Shown piece by piece: positions 31,221-40,774 of a stretch of 64,000 nt of DNA. Every line of letters begins with the position of its first letter. The stretch's first letter is position 1. The translations under genes and the position numbers were made by a program. The notes below the pieces were generated by a model. The model did not search any database. It was not told where the DNA came from and saw only the letters and a list, made by a program, of their open reading frames with translations. Source of the stretch: Flavobacterium crassostreae (lineage in GTDB: Bacteria; Bacteroidota; Bacteroidia; Flavobacteriales; Flavobacteriaceae); assembly GCF_001831475.1 (NCBI RefSeq), contig NZ_CP017688.1:1736001-1800000 (forward strand). Direction: 5' to 3'.

Positions 31221-32483
31221 TTAGATCCAAAAAGCGGCAACCAATGTGGTTATAATAAGTAATAACACCCCTGGTAATACTATTTTTTTTAGTGCTTTGT
31301 GTGCCGTAAACAGAACCACAGTAGCTTTTACAACCGTATTAGAAACCGCTGCCAGTGTAATGGCTCGGACGGCAACACTAGGTTCTAGACTACCGGATTG
31401 CTGACTCATTTCGGCCATAGAAAGCGTAATTGCATCTACATCCGTAAATCCTGCAGCTATAGCAGATAGATAAATACCTTGGTCTCCAAAATTAATCTGA
31501 GCTATATTTGCAATCACAATTACTGCGGCATAAAGCCCTCCAAAAATAAGGGATCTTTTTAAAGAAAAAGGGGCTTGTATCTCTGCATCCTCGTTCTGGG
31601 TTTGGTTCTGGGCTTGTTTTGGTCTAATAAACCAACAATAAGCCGCTCCTGTGCTAGCTGCTACAGTCATGGGGATCCATAGACTGCTAACCAAGGCATA
31701 ATTAATAATAGCCACTTCTATAATTATCCGAAGAAACATCGTAATCCAAGCAACAAGTATTGCTATTGCAAAAGATCTAGAGAGAGCTGCTTGATTTTTA
31801 CTTCGAGAAGAATACGATAGGGTTACTGCCGTGCTCGAAATTAAACCGCCCAAAAAACCCGTTAAAACAATCGCTTTATTTTTTTTAATGTTTTTGTTTA
31901 AAAAGTAGCCCACAATACCTATGGCACTTACCAGTAATACCATTAACCAGATATTTCGTAAAATTAAAACATCAAATGGAGCAGCTAAACTAGGTTGGTC
32001 AGGGAGTATTGGTAAAATAATAGCCGTCATTAATCCAAATTTAGCCAAACTTACAATTTCTAGTTGGGTGAACATTTTACTAAATTGGTGTAGTTCTGTT
32101 TTTAAAGACAATAAAAACAAAACTACAATGCCTAATGCCGCAGCTAATTCTAATTGGCTATAATAGCACAAAGCACCAATGAGTACCGTAAGCAGTGCAG
32201 AAACTTCTGTTGTTAACCCAAGATCTCCATTTTTGACGGTTCCTAAATAGGCAACAACCAAAAAAGCTCCTACAATGGCAATGGGTAGTACAAAACCCCA
32301 TGGCGAATCCATCAAATCTCCTAACATGGCAGCCGTACAACCAGTTAGTGCAAGAAGAGGAAAAGTACGGATGCCTCCAAAAAGAGCATGTTCTAAATCT
32401 CCAGACATTTTAAATTGTCGTTCTAAACCAATTAACAAGCCAATGGCGAGTGCAAATCCAAAATGAAAAAATAGTTCAGTCAT
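31221..32483 (-). CDS. MgtC/SapB-family membrane protein with DUF4010
   Basis: 420-aa inner-membrane protein with about twelve hydrophobic segments. The N-terminal third is the MgtC/SapB domain (GLLIGLERQ at residues 16-24, GGIRTFPLLALTG, LTTEVSALLT), a family linked to Mg2+ or membrane-potential homeostasis. The remainder is DUF4010, with GFLGGLISSTAVTLSYSSRS, GFTDVDAITLSMA and AAVSNTVVKA. This two-domain arrangement is common in environmental bacteria; the transported substrate, if any, is unknown. It is a single gene with about 100-150 nt on either side. Confidence 0.88.
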   Translation of the reverse strand: MTELFFHFGFALAIGLLIGLERQFKMSGDLEHALFGGIRTFPLLALTGCTAAMLGDLMDSPWGFVLPIAIVGAFLVVAYLGTVKNGDLGLTTEVSALLTVLIGALCYYSQLELAAALGIVVLFLLSLKTELHQFSKMFTQLEIVSLAKFGLMTAIILPILPDQPSLAAPFDVLILRNIWLMVLLVSAIGIVGYFLNKNIKKNKAIVLTGFLGGLISSTAVTLSYSSRSKNQAALSRSFAIAILVAWITMFLRIIIEVAIINYALVSSLWIPMTVAASTGAAYCWFIRPKQAQNQTQNEDAEIQAPFSLKRSLIFGGLYAAVIVIANIAQINFGDQGIYLSAIAAGFTDVDAITLSMAEMSQQSGSLEPSVAVRAITLAAVSNTVVKATVVLFTAHKALKKIVLPGVLLLIITTLVAAFWI

Positions 32484-32583
32484 AGGTAATTTAGATTGAT
32501 AAGTTTAAAAAAGGATTCAGCATAAAACAATAGCTATATTGCTTATTTATGTAAAAAAAATAAAAGGTTATAATAGTAATTAT

Positions 32584-33345
32584 TTAATCAAAAATAGCAA
32601 CAACTCTTGCTGGTGCAGCCGAAGCACCAACTATTTTTAACGGGAAAACAGCAATTTTAAAACCTTCATACGGAAGCTTGTCTAGATTAACCAGTTGCTC
32701 CATGTGGCAGTATTCTTTGTTTTTGCCTATTAAATGGGCTTCCCAAAATAATTCTGGATTAGCAGTTTCTTTCGCCTTTTTAAGCATATATGGTAGCGGT
32801 AAGTCCCAACCCCAAGAATCAATTCCCATTACTTTTATTCCTTTATCAATGATCCACTCGGTTGCTGCAGCGCTCATACCGGTACCTATTTTATGAAAAT
32901 TTTTTGTTCCATTATATTTGTCTCGACCTGTTTTAATAAGTACAATCATCCCTGGTTTAATATCGAGTTGTTTTTCTTCTAAGAATATCTCGATATCTGT
33001 AATTGTTATAGGATCAAAATCTGCTTTATGTTTCATGTCAATAACTAGTCCTTCGCCAAAGCACCATTCTAAAGGAATTTCATCAATTGTTTTAGATTTT
33101 TGGCCATTTGTTGTTGGTGAATAATGCCAAGGAGCATCAATATGTGTAGTAGAATGTACTCCCATTTTTTGAATGGTATCATCAGCCCAGCCCACAAAAT
33201 CTTTAGGGAATAGATGGAATGGCAATCCTAATAACCGAATAAGCCATTTTGATTTTTGATGTGGTTTGTGTTTTATTTTAACTTTCATAAACCAAGGGTC
33301 TGATTTATTGTATTGAATAGGCTTAGATAAATCTATAATTTTCAT
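32584..33345 (-). CDS. Cyclase-family protein (kynurenine formamidase-like)
   Basis: 253-aa metal-dependent hydrolase of the cyclase/KynB family. The metal-binding motif HSTTHIDAPWH matches HxxxHxD. Further family features are SWGWDLP and a C-terminal PLKIVGASAAPARVVA. Members include kynurenine formamidase and enzymes of unknown substrate. I choose ATG 33345 over the upstream ATG at 33384: it gives MKIIDLSKPI, the normal start, and a -7 box at 33374-33381 lies just ahead and would overlap the longer version. No kynurenine genes are adjacent. Confidence 0.82.
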   Translation of the reverse strand: MKIIDLSKPIQYNKSDPWFMKVKIKHKPHQKSKWLIRLLGLPFHLFPKDFVGWADDTIQKMGVHSTTHIDAPWHYSPTTNGQKSKTIDEIPLEWCFGEGLVIDMKHKADFDPITITDIEIFLEEKQLDIKPGMIVLIKTGRDKYNGTKNFHKIGTGMSAAATEWIIDKGIKVMGIDSWGWDLPLPYMLKKAKETANPELFWEAHLIGKNKEYCHMEQLVNLDKLPYEGFKIAVFPLKIVGASAAPARVVAIFD

Positions 33346-33373
33346 GGATTCTTTAGAATTACTTGTATGATGG

Positions 33374-33381
33374 CAAAAATA
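33374..33381 (-). promoter_or_regulatory. -7 box of the cyclase gene
   Basis: Minus-strand TATTTTTG fits TAnnTTTG, 28 nt before the chosen ATG; it supports the shorter start. A TTG lies 25 nt further upstream, which is longer than usual. Confidence 0.4.
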
Positions 33382-33513
33382 CAATAAAATGCCGAAATCG
33401 CTATAGCAATTCTTGGAAGGCTAATGTTGTAGTCTTTATGGAATACCCAAGAATACTTAAGATTTTTTTTTGAAACACGAGCGTTCTATTCTTAAAGAAT
33501 TTAAAACATAAAA

Positions 33514-33548
33514 AAAGAACACCAGCCTTTTTTAGACTGGTGTTCTTT
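33514..33548 (-). terminator. clpB terminator
   Basis: Perfect 12-bp stem AAAGAACACCAG (33514-33525) / CTGGTGTTCTTT (33537-33548); on the minus strand it is followed by a T-run. 18 nt after the clpB stop. Confidence 0.9.
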
Positions 33549-33566
33549 ACTTTCCAAAATAAAGGA

Positions 33567-36173
33567 TTATTGGACTAACTCGGATTGGTTTCTAAAAACT
33601 AGTTTGCCATCAAAGGCATCTAATAGAATAATGCTATCGGTGGTTATTTTGCCAGCCAAAATTTCTTTGGACAATTGGTTTAATACCTCGCGTTGTATTA
33701 CTCGTTTTACTGGTCGCGCTCCAAATTGTGGATCATATCCTTTTTCGGACAAATGGGCAATGGCATCTGGAGTAGCATCCATAGTAATGCCTTGTAATGC
33801 CAGCATTTTAGTCACAGATTTGAGTTGTAGCCCCACAATTTTAGTGATATTTGCTGTGGTCAATGGAGTAAACATCACAATTTCATCAATACGGTTTATA
33901 AATTCAGGACGTACCGTTTGTTTCAAAAGACCCAATACTTCTGCCTTAGCAGCTTCTGTGGTGTCTTCCATACTTGCTTTTAGATTTTCAAATTTGTCTT
34001 GTATAATCTGGCTTCCTATATTGGAAGTCATGATGATGATGGTGTTTTTAAAATCTGCCAAACGCCCTTTATTATCCGTTAGGCGGCCTTCATCCAGTAC
34101 TTGTAGCAAAATATTAAAGGTGTCTGGATGGGCTTTTTCAATCTCGTCTAACAAAATTACCGAATAGGGTTTTCTGCGTACGGCTTCGGTTAATTGTCCG
34201 CCTTCATCATAGCCAACATATCCTGGAGGCGCACCTACTAATCTGCTCACACTATGACGTTCTTGATATTCACTCATATCAATGCGGGTCATGGCATTTT
34301 CATCGTCAAAAAGATATTCTGCTAAGGCTTTGGCAAGTTCGGTTTTACCCACACCAGTGGTTCCTAAAAACAAGAATGTTCCAACTGGTTTGCGCATGTC
34401 TTGTAGACCGGCTCGGCTACGGCGTACGGCATCACTTACGGCTTCGATAGCTTCTTCTTGCCCCACTACGCGTTGGTGTAGCTCTTGTTCTAGATGCAAT
34501 AGTTTTTCACGTTCGCCTTGCAGCATTTTCATCACCGGAATTCCGGTCCATTTTGCTACTACCTCTGCGATATCTTCTCGCGTAACTTCTTCTTTGATTA
34601 AAGCGCTTCCGTCTGCTTGATTTTCAATTAATTCTTGGTGCAAAATAGCCAAACGTTCTTGAGCTTCTTTGATTTTTCCGTATCGGATTTCTGCAACTTT
34701 TCCGTAGTCGCCCTCACGTTCGGCGCGTTCGGCTTCGTATTTATAATCTTCAATCTCGGTTTTGATGGCCTGTACACGATCCACTACCTCTTTCTCGGAT
34801 TTCCACTTGGTGTAAATAGTATTGCGGTCCTCTTTTAAATTGGCCAGTTCCATTCCAAGCACTTTGAGTTTGCTTTCGTCTTTTTCGCGCTTGATGGCTT
34901 CAATCTCAATTTCGAGTTGCATTACTTTCCGATCCAAAACATCCAATTCTTCTGGTTTAGAATTGATCTCCATTCGGATTTTTGAAGCCGCTTCGTCCAT
35001 CAAATCAATAGCTTTGTCCGGAAGAAAACGATTGGTTATATAGCGTTGCGATAACTCTACGGCAGCAATAATTGCTTCGTCTTTTATTTGTACTTGATGG
35101 TGTGTTTCGTATTTTTCTTTGATACCTCTTAGGATAGAAATGGCACTTTCGGTATCTGGTTCTTCAATGATTATTTTCTGAAAACGGCGTTCTAAGGCTT
35201 TGTCTTTTTCAAAATATTTTTGGTATTCATCCAAGGTGGTGGCACCAATGGCTCTTAATTCTCCACGAGCTAAGGCTGGCTTTAAAATATTAGCGGCATC
35301 CATTGCTCCTTCGCCACCACCAGCTCCTACAAGGGTATGGATTTCATCTATAAAAAGCACAATATCTCCCTGTGCTGCAGTTACCTCTTTTACTACTGCT
35401 TTTAAACGTTCTTCAAACTCCCCTTTGTATTTAGCACCTGCAATTAGCGCTCCCATATCTAGGGAGAATACTATTTTGTTTTTTAAATTATCAGGCACAT
35501 CCCCATCTACAATTCGGTGTGCTAAACCTTCCGCAATGGCCGTTTTACCTACCCCTGGTTCTCCTACAAGCATGGGGTTGTTTTTGGTTCTACGGGTTAG
35601 TATTTGCAATACCCTACGGATTTCTTCGTCTCTACCAATTACGGGATCTAATTTTCCGGATTGGGCTAATTCGTTGAGGTTTTTGGCATATTTATTTAAA
35701 GAGTTGTAGGTTTCTTCTGCAGAGGCAGAGGTTACTCTTTCTCCTTTTCGTAGTTCATCAATGGCTGCATTTAAATCTTTTTCTGTTACGCCTTGGTCTT
35801 TTAAAATTTGTGCCACTTTACTCTTGGATGCAAAAATTGCCAAGATCAAGTGTTCTATAGACACGTATTCGTCGTTTCTTTTTTTGGCCAGAATTTCGGC
35901 TTCGTTTAAGGTAGAGTTGGTTGTCCGAGAGAGCATAATTTCGGCACCCGAAACTTTCGGGAAACTCGCAATAGTGCTATCTAATACTTGGATAAATAAG
36001 GGCACGTTTACGTTTAATTTTTTTAAAACAAATGGCGTGACATTTTCATCTACTTCAAATAAGGCTTTAAAAAGGTGTTCGTTCTCAATTTGCTGCTGAC
36101 CATATCCTTGGGCTAATTGCTGTGCTTGTTGGATGGCTTCCTGAGATTTAGTGGTAAATTTATTTATGTTCAT
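33567..36173 (-). CDS. clpB: ATP-dependent chaperone ClpB
   Basis: Hsp100 disaggregase of 868 aa, full length. N-terminal Clp-N repeats (1-145, FTTKSQEAIQQAQQLA and HLILAIF) are followed by NBD1 with Walker A GEPGVGKT (about 205) and LFIDEIHTLVGAG, the M-domain coiled coil (about 410-530), and NBD2 with Walker A GTTGVGKT (about 607) and ILLDEIEKAH. It lacks the IGF/L loop that would couple it to ClpP. It rescues aggregated proteins together with DnaK. A single gene with its own terminator. No heat-shock-specific promoter was recognised in 36174-36331. Confidence 0.97.
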   Translation of the reverse strand: MNINKFTTKSQEAIQQAQQLAQGYGQQQIENEHLFKALFEVDENVTPFVLKKLNVNVPLFIQVLDSTIASFPKVSGAEIMLSRTTNSTLNEAEILAKKRNDEYVSIEHLILAIFASKSKVAQILKDQGVTEKDLNAAIDELRKGERVTSASAEETYNSLNKYAKNLNELAQSGKLDPVIGRDEEIRRVLQILTRRTKNNPMLVGEPGVGKTAIAEGLAHRIVDGDVPDNLKNKIVFSLDMGALIAGAKYKGEFEERLKAVVKEVTAAQGDIVLFIDEIHTLVGAGGGEGAMDAANILKPALARGELRAIGATTLDEYQKYFEKDKALERRFQKIIIEEPDTESAISILRGIKEKYETHHQVQIKDEAIIAAVELSQRYITNRFLPDKAIDLMDEAASKIRMEINSKPEELDVLDRKVMQLEIEIEAIKREKDESKLKVLGMELANLKEDRNTIYTKWKSEKEVVDRVQAIKTEIEDYKYEAERAEREGDYGKVAEIRYGKIKEAQERLAILHQELIENQADGSALIKEEVTREDIAEVVAKWTGIPVMKMLQGEREKLLHLEQELHQRVVGQEEAIEAVSDAVRRSRAGLQDMRKPVGTFLFLGTTGVGKTELAKALAEYLFDDENAMTRIDMSEYQERHSVSRLVGAPPGYVGYDEGGQLTEAVRRKPYSVILLDEIEKAHPDTFNILLQVLDEGRLTDNKGRLADFKNTIIIMTSNIGSQIIQDKFENLKASMEDTTEAAKAEVLGLLKQTVRPEFINRIDEIVMFTPLTTANITKIVGLQLKSVTKMLALQGITMDATPDAIAHLSEKGYDPQFGARPVKRVIQREVLNQLSKEILAGKITTDSIILLDAFDGKLVFRNQSELVQ

Positions 36174-36331
36174 GTTTTTTACTTTTTTTATAGTTAAATA
36201 ATTAGTGTAATTGATAACTTTGTAAACAGATCAGCAATTTATATTCCATAGTAAAAGTAAAGACAAAATGGCTTGTAAAAGATGATTTTTATCATATAAA
36301 CCAGTCAAAATGACTGAAATACAGACAAATT

Positions 36332-36721
36332 ATGCAATTTTTAAAAAATATTTTTGGAAGTTCTGAAGACCCAAATGCTTCTGAGCTTAAAATGGATTGG
36401 GAGCCATTAAATCACATGGACCAATTAAATGCCATTAAAACAGTGTCTATGGAAAAACCGGTGCTTATATTCAAACACAGTACCCGATGCAGTGTGAGCC
36501 GTATGGCTTTAAAGCAATTTGAAAGAGAATTTGATTTTCCGCAGAGAGTAACGCCTTATTTTTTAGACTTACTTGCTTTTCGCGAAATTTCGGATGCTAT
36601 TGTTACTGGTTTTGGAGTACAACACCAATCCCCACAACTCATTTTAATTAAAGAGGGCAAGGCAATTTATGATGCTTCACATAGTGCTATTGTTGCTGCC
36701 GATTTAAAAACGAAACTGTAA
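36332..36721 (+). CDS. ytxJ: Bacillithiol system redox-active protein YtxJ
   Basis: 129-aa monothiol thioredoxin-fold protein. The signature is LIFKHSTRCSVSRMAL, with a single redox Cys (in TRCSVS) in place of CxxC, and the cis-Pro loop HQSPQLILI. YtxJ (DUF2847) is assigned to the bacillithiol system, proposed to remove bacillithiol from proteins; this implies that the organism makes bacillithiol, although no bsh genes lie in the window. It is a single gene, divergent from clpB, followed by a terminator. Confidence 0.88.
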   Translation: MQFLKNIFGSSEDPNASELKMDWEPLNHMDQLNAIKTVSMEKPVLIFKHSTRCSVSRMALKQFEREFDFPQRVTPYFLDLLAFREISDAIVTGFGVQHQSPQLILIKEGKAIYDASHSAIVAADLKTKL

Positions 36722-36750
36722 AGTAAATAAGTAAATTAGGTTTTAAAACC

Positions 36751-36785
36751 AAAAAACGAGTGCCTTTTAGAAGCACTCGTTTTTT
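36751..36785 (+). terminator. ytxJ terminator
   Basis: Perfect 13-bp stem (36751-36763 with 36773-36785), 9-nt loop, T-rich right arm. It can serve the convergent DUF389 gene as well. Confidence 0.85.
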
Positions 36786-36809
36786 ATGGGTATGATTTAC
36801 CAATACAGA

Positions 36810-38162
36810 CTATTTTTTTTGTTTTTTGGTTGTCTTCTTTTGTGCAACCACTTTATTTGGTTGTTGGTACAGTTCTATTTCTTTTTTGGCGAGTCGTTGT
36901 TGTAGCCATTGGTTCAGTTTGTCTCTATTTTCGTCTTTTAAGGCAACTTTACTTTTGTACACAACTATCGGAAGGATACGGATGCTATCGGTATTTTCAT
37001 TGAAAGTGTGGTTAGATACTGCAAGGTTTTCTATCTCTGGAAACAAAATTTGAATCTCCGCTAGTAAGCCAGCATTGTCATACCGATCTGCTGCAATTTG
37101 TTTTTTTAGATTTAAGATAGTAACATCTTTTTCACTCAATACCGATTTGTTGTATTTTATTTCATTCAAAATAGAGCTTTTAAGATCTGTAGTGTCTTGA
37201 ATTACAACTAGTTTTGTGTTTGTAACCGCGTATTGTTTTAATTTTGAGTTATAGTTTTTTATTTGTGCTTCCGAAAACTTGGTGCTCAAAAAACCTAATT
37301 CCAATTTTTTTGGATTTTCATTAAATTTTGTCTTTTTGTATAAGATTGCAATCCCTTTATCCGAAAATTCTTTTTCAATAAATACGTCTATTTGGTGTTG
37401 GTAATTTTTTTGTTCAAATAATTGATAGGCAAAATAAATACTCGGTAGAATCAAAATAGTTATTAAGCTGGTGATGATATACCGTACTTTTTTTTCACTA
37501 CGTTCGTCTAATTGTTTTTTCTTAGGATATTTTAAATAGGTTACTATAAAAAAAGTAGAAATACAAATAAATACACAGTTGATAGAGTAGAGGTATATTG
37601 CGCCAAAGAAAAATTTCATGCTCCCTATGGCCAATCCGTAGCCTGCTGTACAAAGTGGAGGCATAAGAGCTGTAGCAATAGCTACTCCTGGAATTGGATT
37701 GCCTTTTTCTACTCTAGTTATGGCTATTGCGCCTACTACTCCTCCCGAAAAGGCAATTAGAATATCATAAATATTGGGAGCCGTTCTGGATAGTAATTCG
37801 GGTTGGGTTTCTTTAAAAGGGCTAATAAAAAAATAGATAGCCGACACAAGTAACCCAACCAAGGTAGCAACCAAAAGATTTTTTAAGGATCTTTTGAGTA
37901 AGTCAAAATCAAAAATACCCAATCCAAAACCAGCACCAATAATTGGACCCATTAAGGGAGATATTAGCATGGCACCAATAATCACAGCTGCTGAATTTAC
38001 ATTCAGACCTATAGACGCAATTACTATCGCACAAGCCAAAATCCAGAGATTGGAACCTCTAAAAGAGATGTTTGCTTTTACATTTTCTAATACTTTGTAT
38101 TTATCATCTTCTCCTTTGTTTAAGTTGATGTAATCCAGTAGTTTATCAATTAATATTTTCAT
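36810..38162 (-). CDS. DUF389 membrane protein
   Basis: 450 aa. The N-terminal half carries the DUF389 core: about five or six transmembrane helices with SAAVIIGAMLISPLMGPIIG and VAIATALMPPLCTAGYGLA. The C-terminal half (about 240-440) is a soluble domain containing a proline-poor helix and a region resembling BON/OmpA-type repeats of this family, ending in a lysine-rich tail. Function is unknown. Its start overlaps the end of nhaA by 17 nt, so it is translated from the same message, which suggests a role in ion or membrane homeostasis (inference). Confidence 0.85.
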   Translation of the reverse strand: MKILIDKLLDYINLNKGEDDKYKVLENVKANISFRGSNLWILACAIVIASIGLNVNSAAVIIGAMLISPLMGPIIGAGFGLGIFDFDLLKRSLKNLLVATLVGLLVSAIYFFISPFKETQPELLSRTAPNIYDILIAFSGGVVGAIAITRVEKGNPIPGVAIATALMPPLCTAGYGLAIGSMKFFFGAIYLYSINCVFICISTFFIVTYLKYPKKKQLDERSEKKVRYIITSLITILILPSIYFAYQLFEQKNYQHQIDVFIEKEFSDKGIAILYKKTKFNENPKKLELGFLSTKFSEAQIKNYNSKLKQYAVTNTKLVVIQDTTDLKSSILNEIKYNKSVLSEKDVTILNLKKQIAADRYDNAGLLAEIQILFPEIENLAVSNHTFNENTDSIRILPIVVYKSKVALKDENRDKLNQWLQQRLAKKEIELYQQPNKVVAQKKTTKKQKK

Positions 38163-39324
38163 TTTTTAAAGTGCTTTTCAAGAACATAAAACCTAGTAAA
38201 CCTGCGATTAGCGATGAGGCTAAAATTGCAAATTTAGCATTATTTATGATAGTTTGATCCTCAAAAGCAAGTAAGGTAATAAATATAGACATCGTGAAGC
38301 CTATTCCTCCTAAAAATCCTACACTGGCAATTGTTTTCCAGGTTAGATCAGCGGGTAATTTGCATATTCCGGCTTTAACTGCCAAGAAACTACAGAAAAA
38401 GATTCCTAAGGGTTTTCCTACTATCAATCCTAAGGCTATACCAATATTGTAGTGTTGGGATAGGGTTTCGCCAATGTTAGAGTTGATAACTATGGCGGTA
38501 TTTGCTAGTGCAAAAAGCGGTAAGATAAAAAAACCAACGGGCTTGTGTAAGGCTCTTTCTAATGCCGAGAATATAGAATCTCTTTCGCCATTGCAAAAAG
38601 GGATAGTGAATGCTAATAAAACCCCCGTAATGGTAGCGTGTATACCAGAGTGTAGCATAAACCACCACATAATTACTCCACCGAGTAAGTAAAGAGTCAA
38701 ACTCCTAACTTTCATTCTATTTAGGATTAATAAACCAACAAATACAGCTAGGGCTAGAATTAGATTGAGCCATACAATGGTTTTGGTATAAAAAATGGCA
38801 ATTACAAGTATGGCACCCAAATCATCAATAACGGCCAAGGCAGTTAAAAATATTTTTAGCGATAGTGGCACCCGGTTTCCTAACAAAGATAGTATCCCTA
38901 AGGCAAAAGCAATATCTGTAGCCATAGGAACTCCTGCTCCTGCTTGTGCAGCGGTACCATAATTTAAGAGTAAGTACAATCCTGCCGGAATAAACATTCC
39001 TCCTAAGGCAGCAAATATGGGTAGTAGCGCATCTTTAAAATTAGATAGCTCGCCATTGTTTATTTCTCGTTTTAATTCTAATCCAATCAGCAAGAAAAAC
39101 ACCGTCATGAAGCCGTCATTAATCCAATATTCTAAACTTTGGCCGCCAATTTTAATGTGCCAAGTATGTAAATATTGTGTAGCAAATAACGAATTTGCCA
39201 TAATTAAGGAGATCAAAGTACACGCAATTAAGATTAGTCCAGTGGCTTTTTCGTTGTCAAAAAATTCTTTGAATAAGTCTCCGTTGTAAATTTTTTTAAT
39301 GGTCTTCTTTACTTTTCTTTTCAT
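38146..39324 (-). CDS. nhaA: Na+/H+ antiporter NhaA
   Basis: Inner-membrane antiporter of 392 aa. About twelve helices; ion-binding pair Asp-Asp in LTALAVIDDLGAILVIA; other NhaA blocks are VFFLLIGLELKREI, PMATDIAFALGILSLLG and GIGFTMSIFI. It exports Na+ in exchange for protons. The ATG at 39324 is preferred; the frame could extend to a GTG at 39381, but that would add 19 residues not found in the family. A -7 box lies upstream at 39402-39409. Overlaps the downstream DUF389 gene. Confidence 0.95.
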   Translation of the reverse strand: MKRKVKKTIKKIYNGDLFKEFFDNEKATGLILIACTLISLIMANSLFATQYLHTWHIKIGGQSLEYWINDGFMTVFFLLIGLELKREINNGELSNFKDALLPIFAALGGMFIPAGLYLLLNYGTAAQAGAGVPMATDIAFALGILSLLGNRVPLSLKIFLTALAVIDDLGAILVIAIFYTKTIVWLNLILALAVFVGLLILNRMKVRSLTLYLLGGVIMWWFMLHSGIHATITGVLLAFTIPFCNGERDSIFSALERALHKPVGFFILPLFALANTAIVINSNIGETLSQHYNIGIALGLIVGKPLGIFFCSFLAVKAGICKLPADLTWKTIASVGFLGGIGFTMSIFITLLAFEDQTIINNAKFAILASSLIAGLLGFMFLKSTLKNENIN

Positions 39325-39401
39325 GTAATTATCTTTTGTCCCTTTTTGGTATAAATACGATCCTCTTATGGGATCTCTCACGGGCTTTATTAGTCAATTT
39401 A

Positions 39402-39409
39402 CAAAAATA
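39402..39409 (-). promoter_or_regulatory. nhaA -7 box
   Basis: Minus-strand TATTTTTG, 77 nt before the ATG at 39324. The nearest TTG upstream is at only 13 nt, so the -33 element is unclear. Confidence 0.35.
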
Positions 39410-39827
39410 AGTAAATAGTTGTCAAATAGACGTTGCCCTAGTGTAAATATTAACCAAAAATTAGCTTTTGAATAAATAAATCGCAGTGGTTCTTGGGTTT
39501 TATTGCACAAACGTCACTATTTTTTAAACACAAATTTCACTATATTTTTCGGGTACGGATTGTAGGTACCGATAGATTATTTTTTGGAGTGGTTCTGGAT
39601 ACAAATTAGTCTTAAGTACGGTCTTATTTTAGAAAAAGAGCAACATGCAACCCGCTTTGTTTGCCATTGTAAAAAGGAGTAATTTTGCCATACTTGGGCA
39701 CGAATTAAGTAGTGACGTGTTGCAAATGTGACACGGCTGGTAAACAATTTGATCAGAAGAGCTGTTTTTATAATTTTCAATGTGTATTTTTGAGTACTTA
39801 AAAACAACAACCCGAAAGAGATTGTCT
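39410..39827. other. Intergenic region between nhaA and yaaA
   Basis: About 420 nt with no convincing gene. TATTTTTG at 39785-39792 is a possible yaaA -7 box, 35 nt before its ATG. A 28-codon ATG frame at 39645-39731 is not recognisable. No terminator, tRNA or riboswitch was seen. Confidence 0.5.
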
Positions 39828-40586
39828 ATGAAAATTGTAATATCGCCTGCTAAATCTTTGAATTTAGATAGAGACTTGCCTACCGAGGTATTCACTAAAC
39901 CATTATTTTTGGATGAAGCTACACGTATCCAGAAAGAGTTAAAACAAAAAACGCCCAAAGAACTAGCTAATTTGATGCATATTTCGGATAAATTGGCAGA
40001 TTTAAACTGGCAGCGCAACCAAGAGTGGAAAACACCCTTTACCATTGAAAATGCACGCCCAGCAATATTTACCTTTGATGGAGATGTGTACACTGGATTG
40101 GATCCTTATAGCTTGGTTACAGACAAAATAGAGTTGCTCCAAGGGCAATTGCGCATCCTGTCGGGATTGTACGGAATTTTGAAACCACTAGATTTAATGC
40201 AAGCCTATCGTTTAGAAATGGGAACAAAACTAGCGGTTAATGGCGCAACTAATTTGTATGAATTCTGGAAAAAATCCATTACGGAAAGCTTAAATTCAGA
40301 ATTAGAAGCAGGAGAGCTTTTTGTAAACCTGGCCAGTAAAGAATATTTTTCGGCGGTAGATACTAAAACATTAAAAGTGCCTGTAATTACTCCAGATTTT
40401 AAAGAATATAAAGATGGTAAACTAAAAATTATAAGTTTTTATGCCAAAAAAGCCCGTGGCAGCATGGTGCGTTATATTATAGACACAAATGCCAAAACAA
40501 TTGCAGATCTACAAGGGTTTAATTATGATGGATACCAATTTGATGCTACAATATCTAAAGGAAATCAGTTGGTTTTTACAAGATAA
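39828..40586 (+). CDS. yaaA: Peroxide stress protein YaaA
   Basis: 252-aa member of the YaaA/DUF328 family, linked in E. coli to lowering free iron during peroxide stress and to DNA binding. Family marks: MKIVISPAKSL at the start, FDGDVYTGLD, LRILSGLYGILKPLDLMQAYRLEMG, FVNLASKEYFSAVD and FYAKKARGSMVRY. Full length. The ATG at 39828 is chosen since the 16 upstream codons (from 39780) precede the universal MKIVISPAK start. A single gene, convergent with the TetR gene at 40775. Confidence 0.94.
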   Translation: MKIVISPAKSLNLDRDLPTEVFTKPLFLDEATRIQKELKQKTPKELANLMHISDKLADLNWQRNQEWKTPFTIENARPAIFTFDGDVYTGLDPYSLVTDKIELLQGQLRILSGLYGILKPLDLMQAYRLEMGTKLAVNGATNLYEFWKKSITESLNSELEAGELFVNLASKEYFSAVDTKTLKVPVITPDFKEYKDGKLKIISFYAKKARGSMVRYIIDTNAKTIADLQGFNYDGYQFDATISKGNQLVFTR

Positions 40587-40774
40587 ACAGTACGATTGTT
40601 AGTTTTTTTACTGTGGCATTATTTTTAGCAATACTACCAATACAATGCTTAGAGGAAATTTACATTTAGGCTTTTTTTAACCTAGAAGTAATCAGATTTT
40701 GTAAGTTTATAATTGTGCTTGAACCCAAAAAACACCCCCAAATAAAATTCCTAAAAGCGTTAAGGGATTACTTT

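Noticed and set aside
39645..39731. 28-codon ATG frame upstream of yaaA
   Set aside because: No recognisable homology, promoter spacing or ribosome-binding site; too short to support.
39325..39827. Possible sodium riboswitch before nhaA
   Set aside because: No conserved riboswitch core was recognised; only a -7 box and a weak 5-bp stem are visible.
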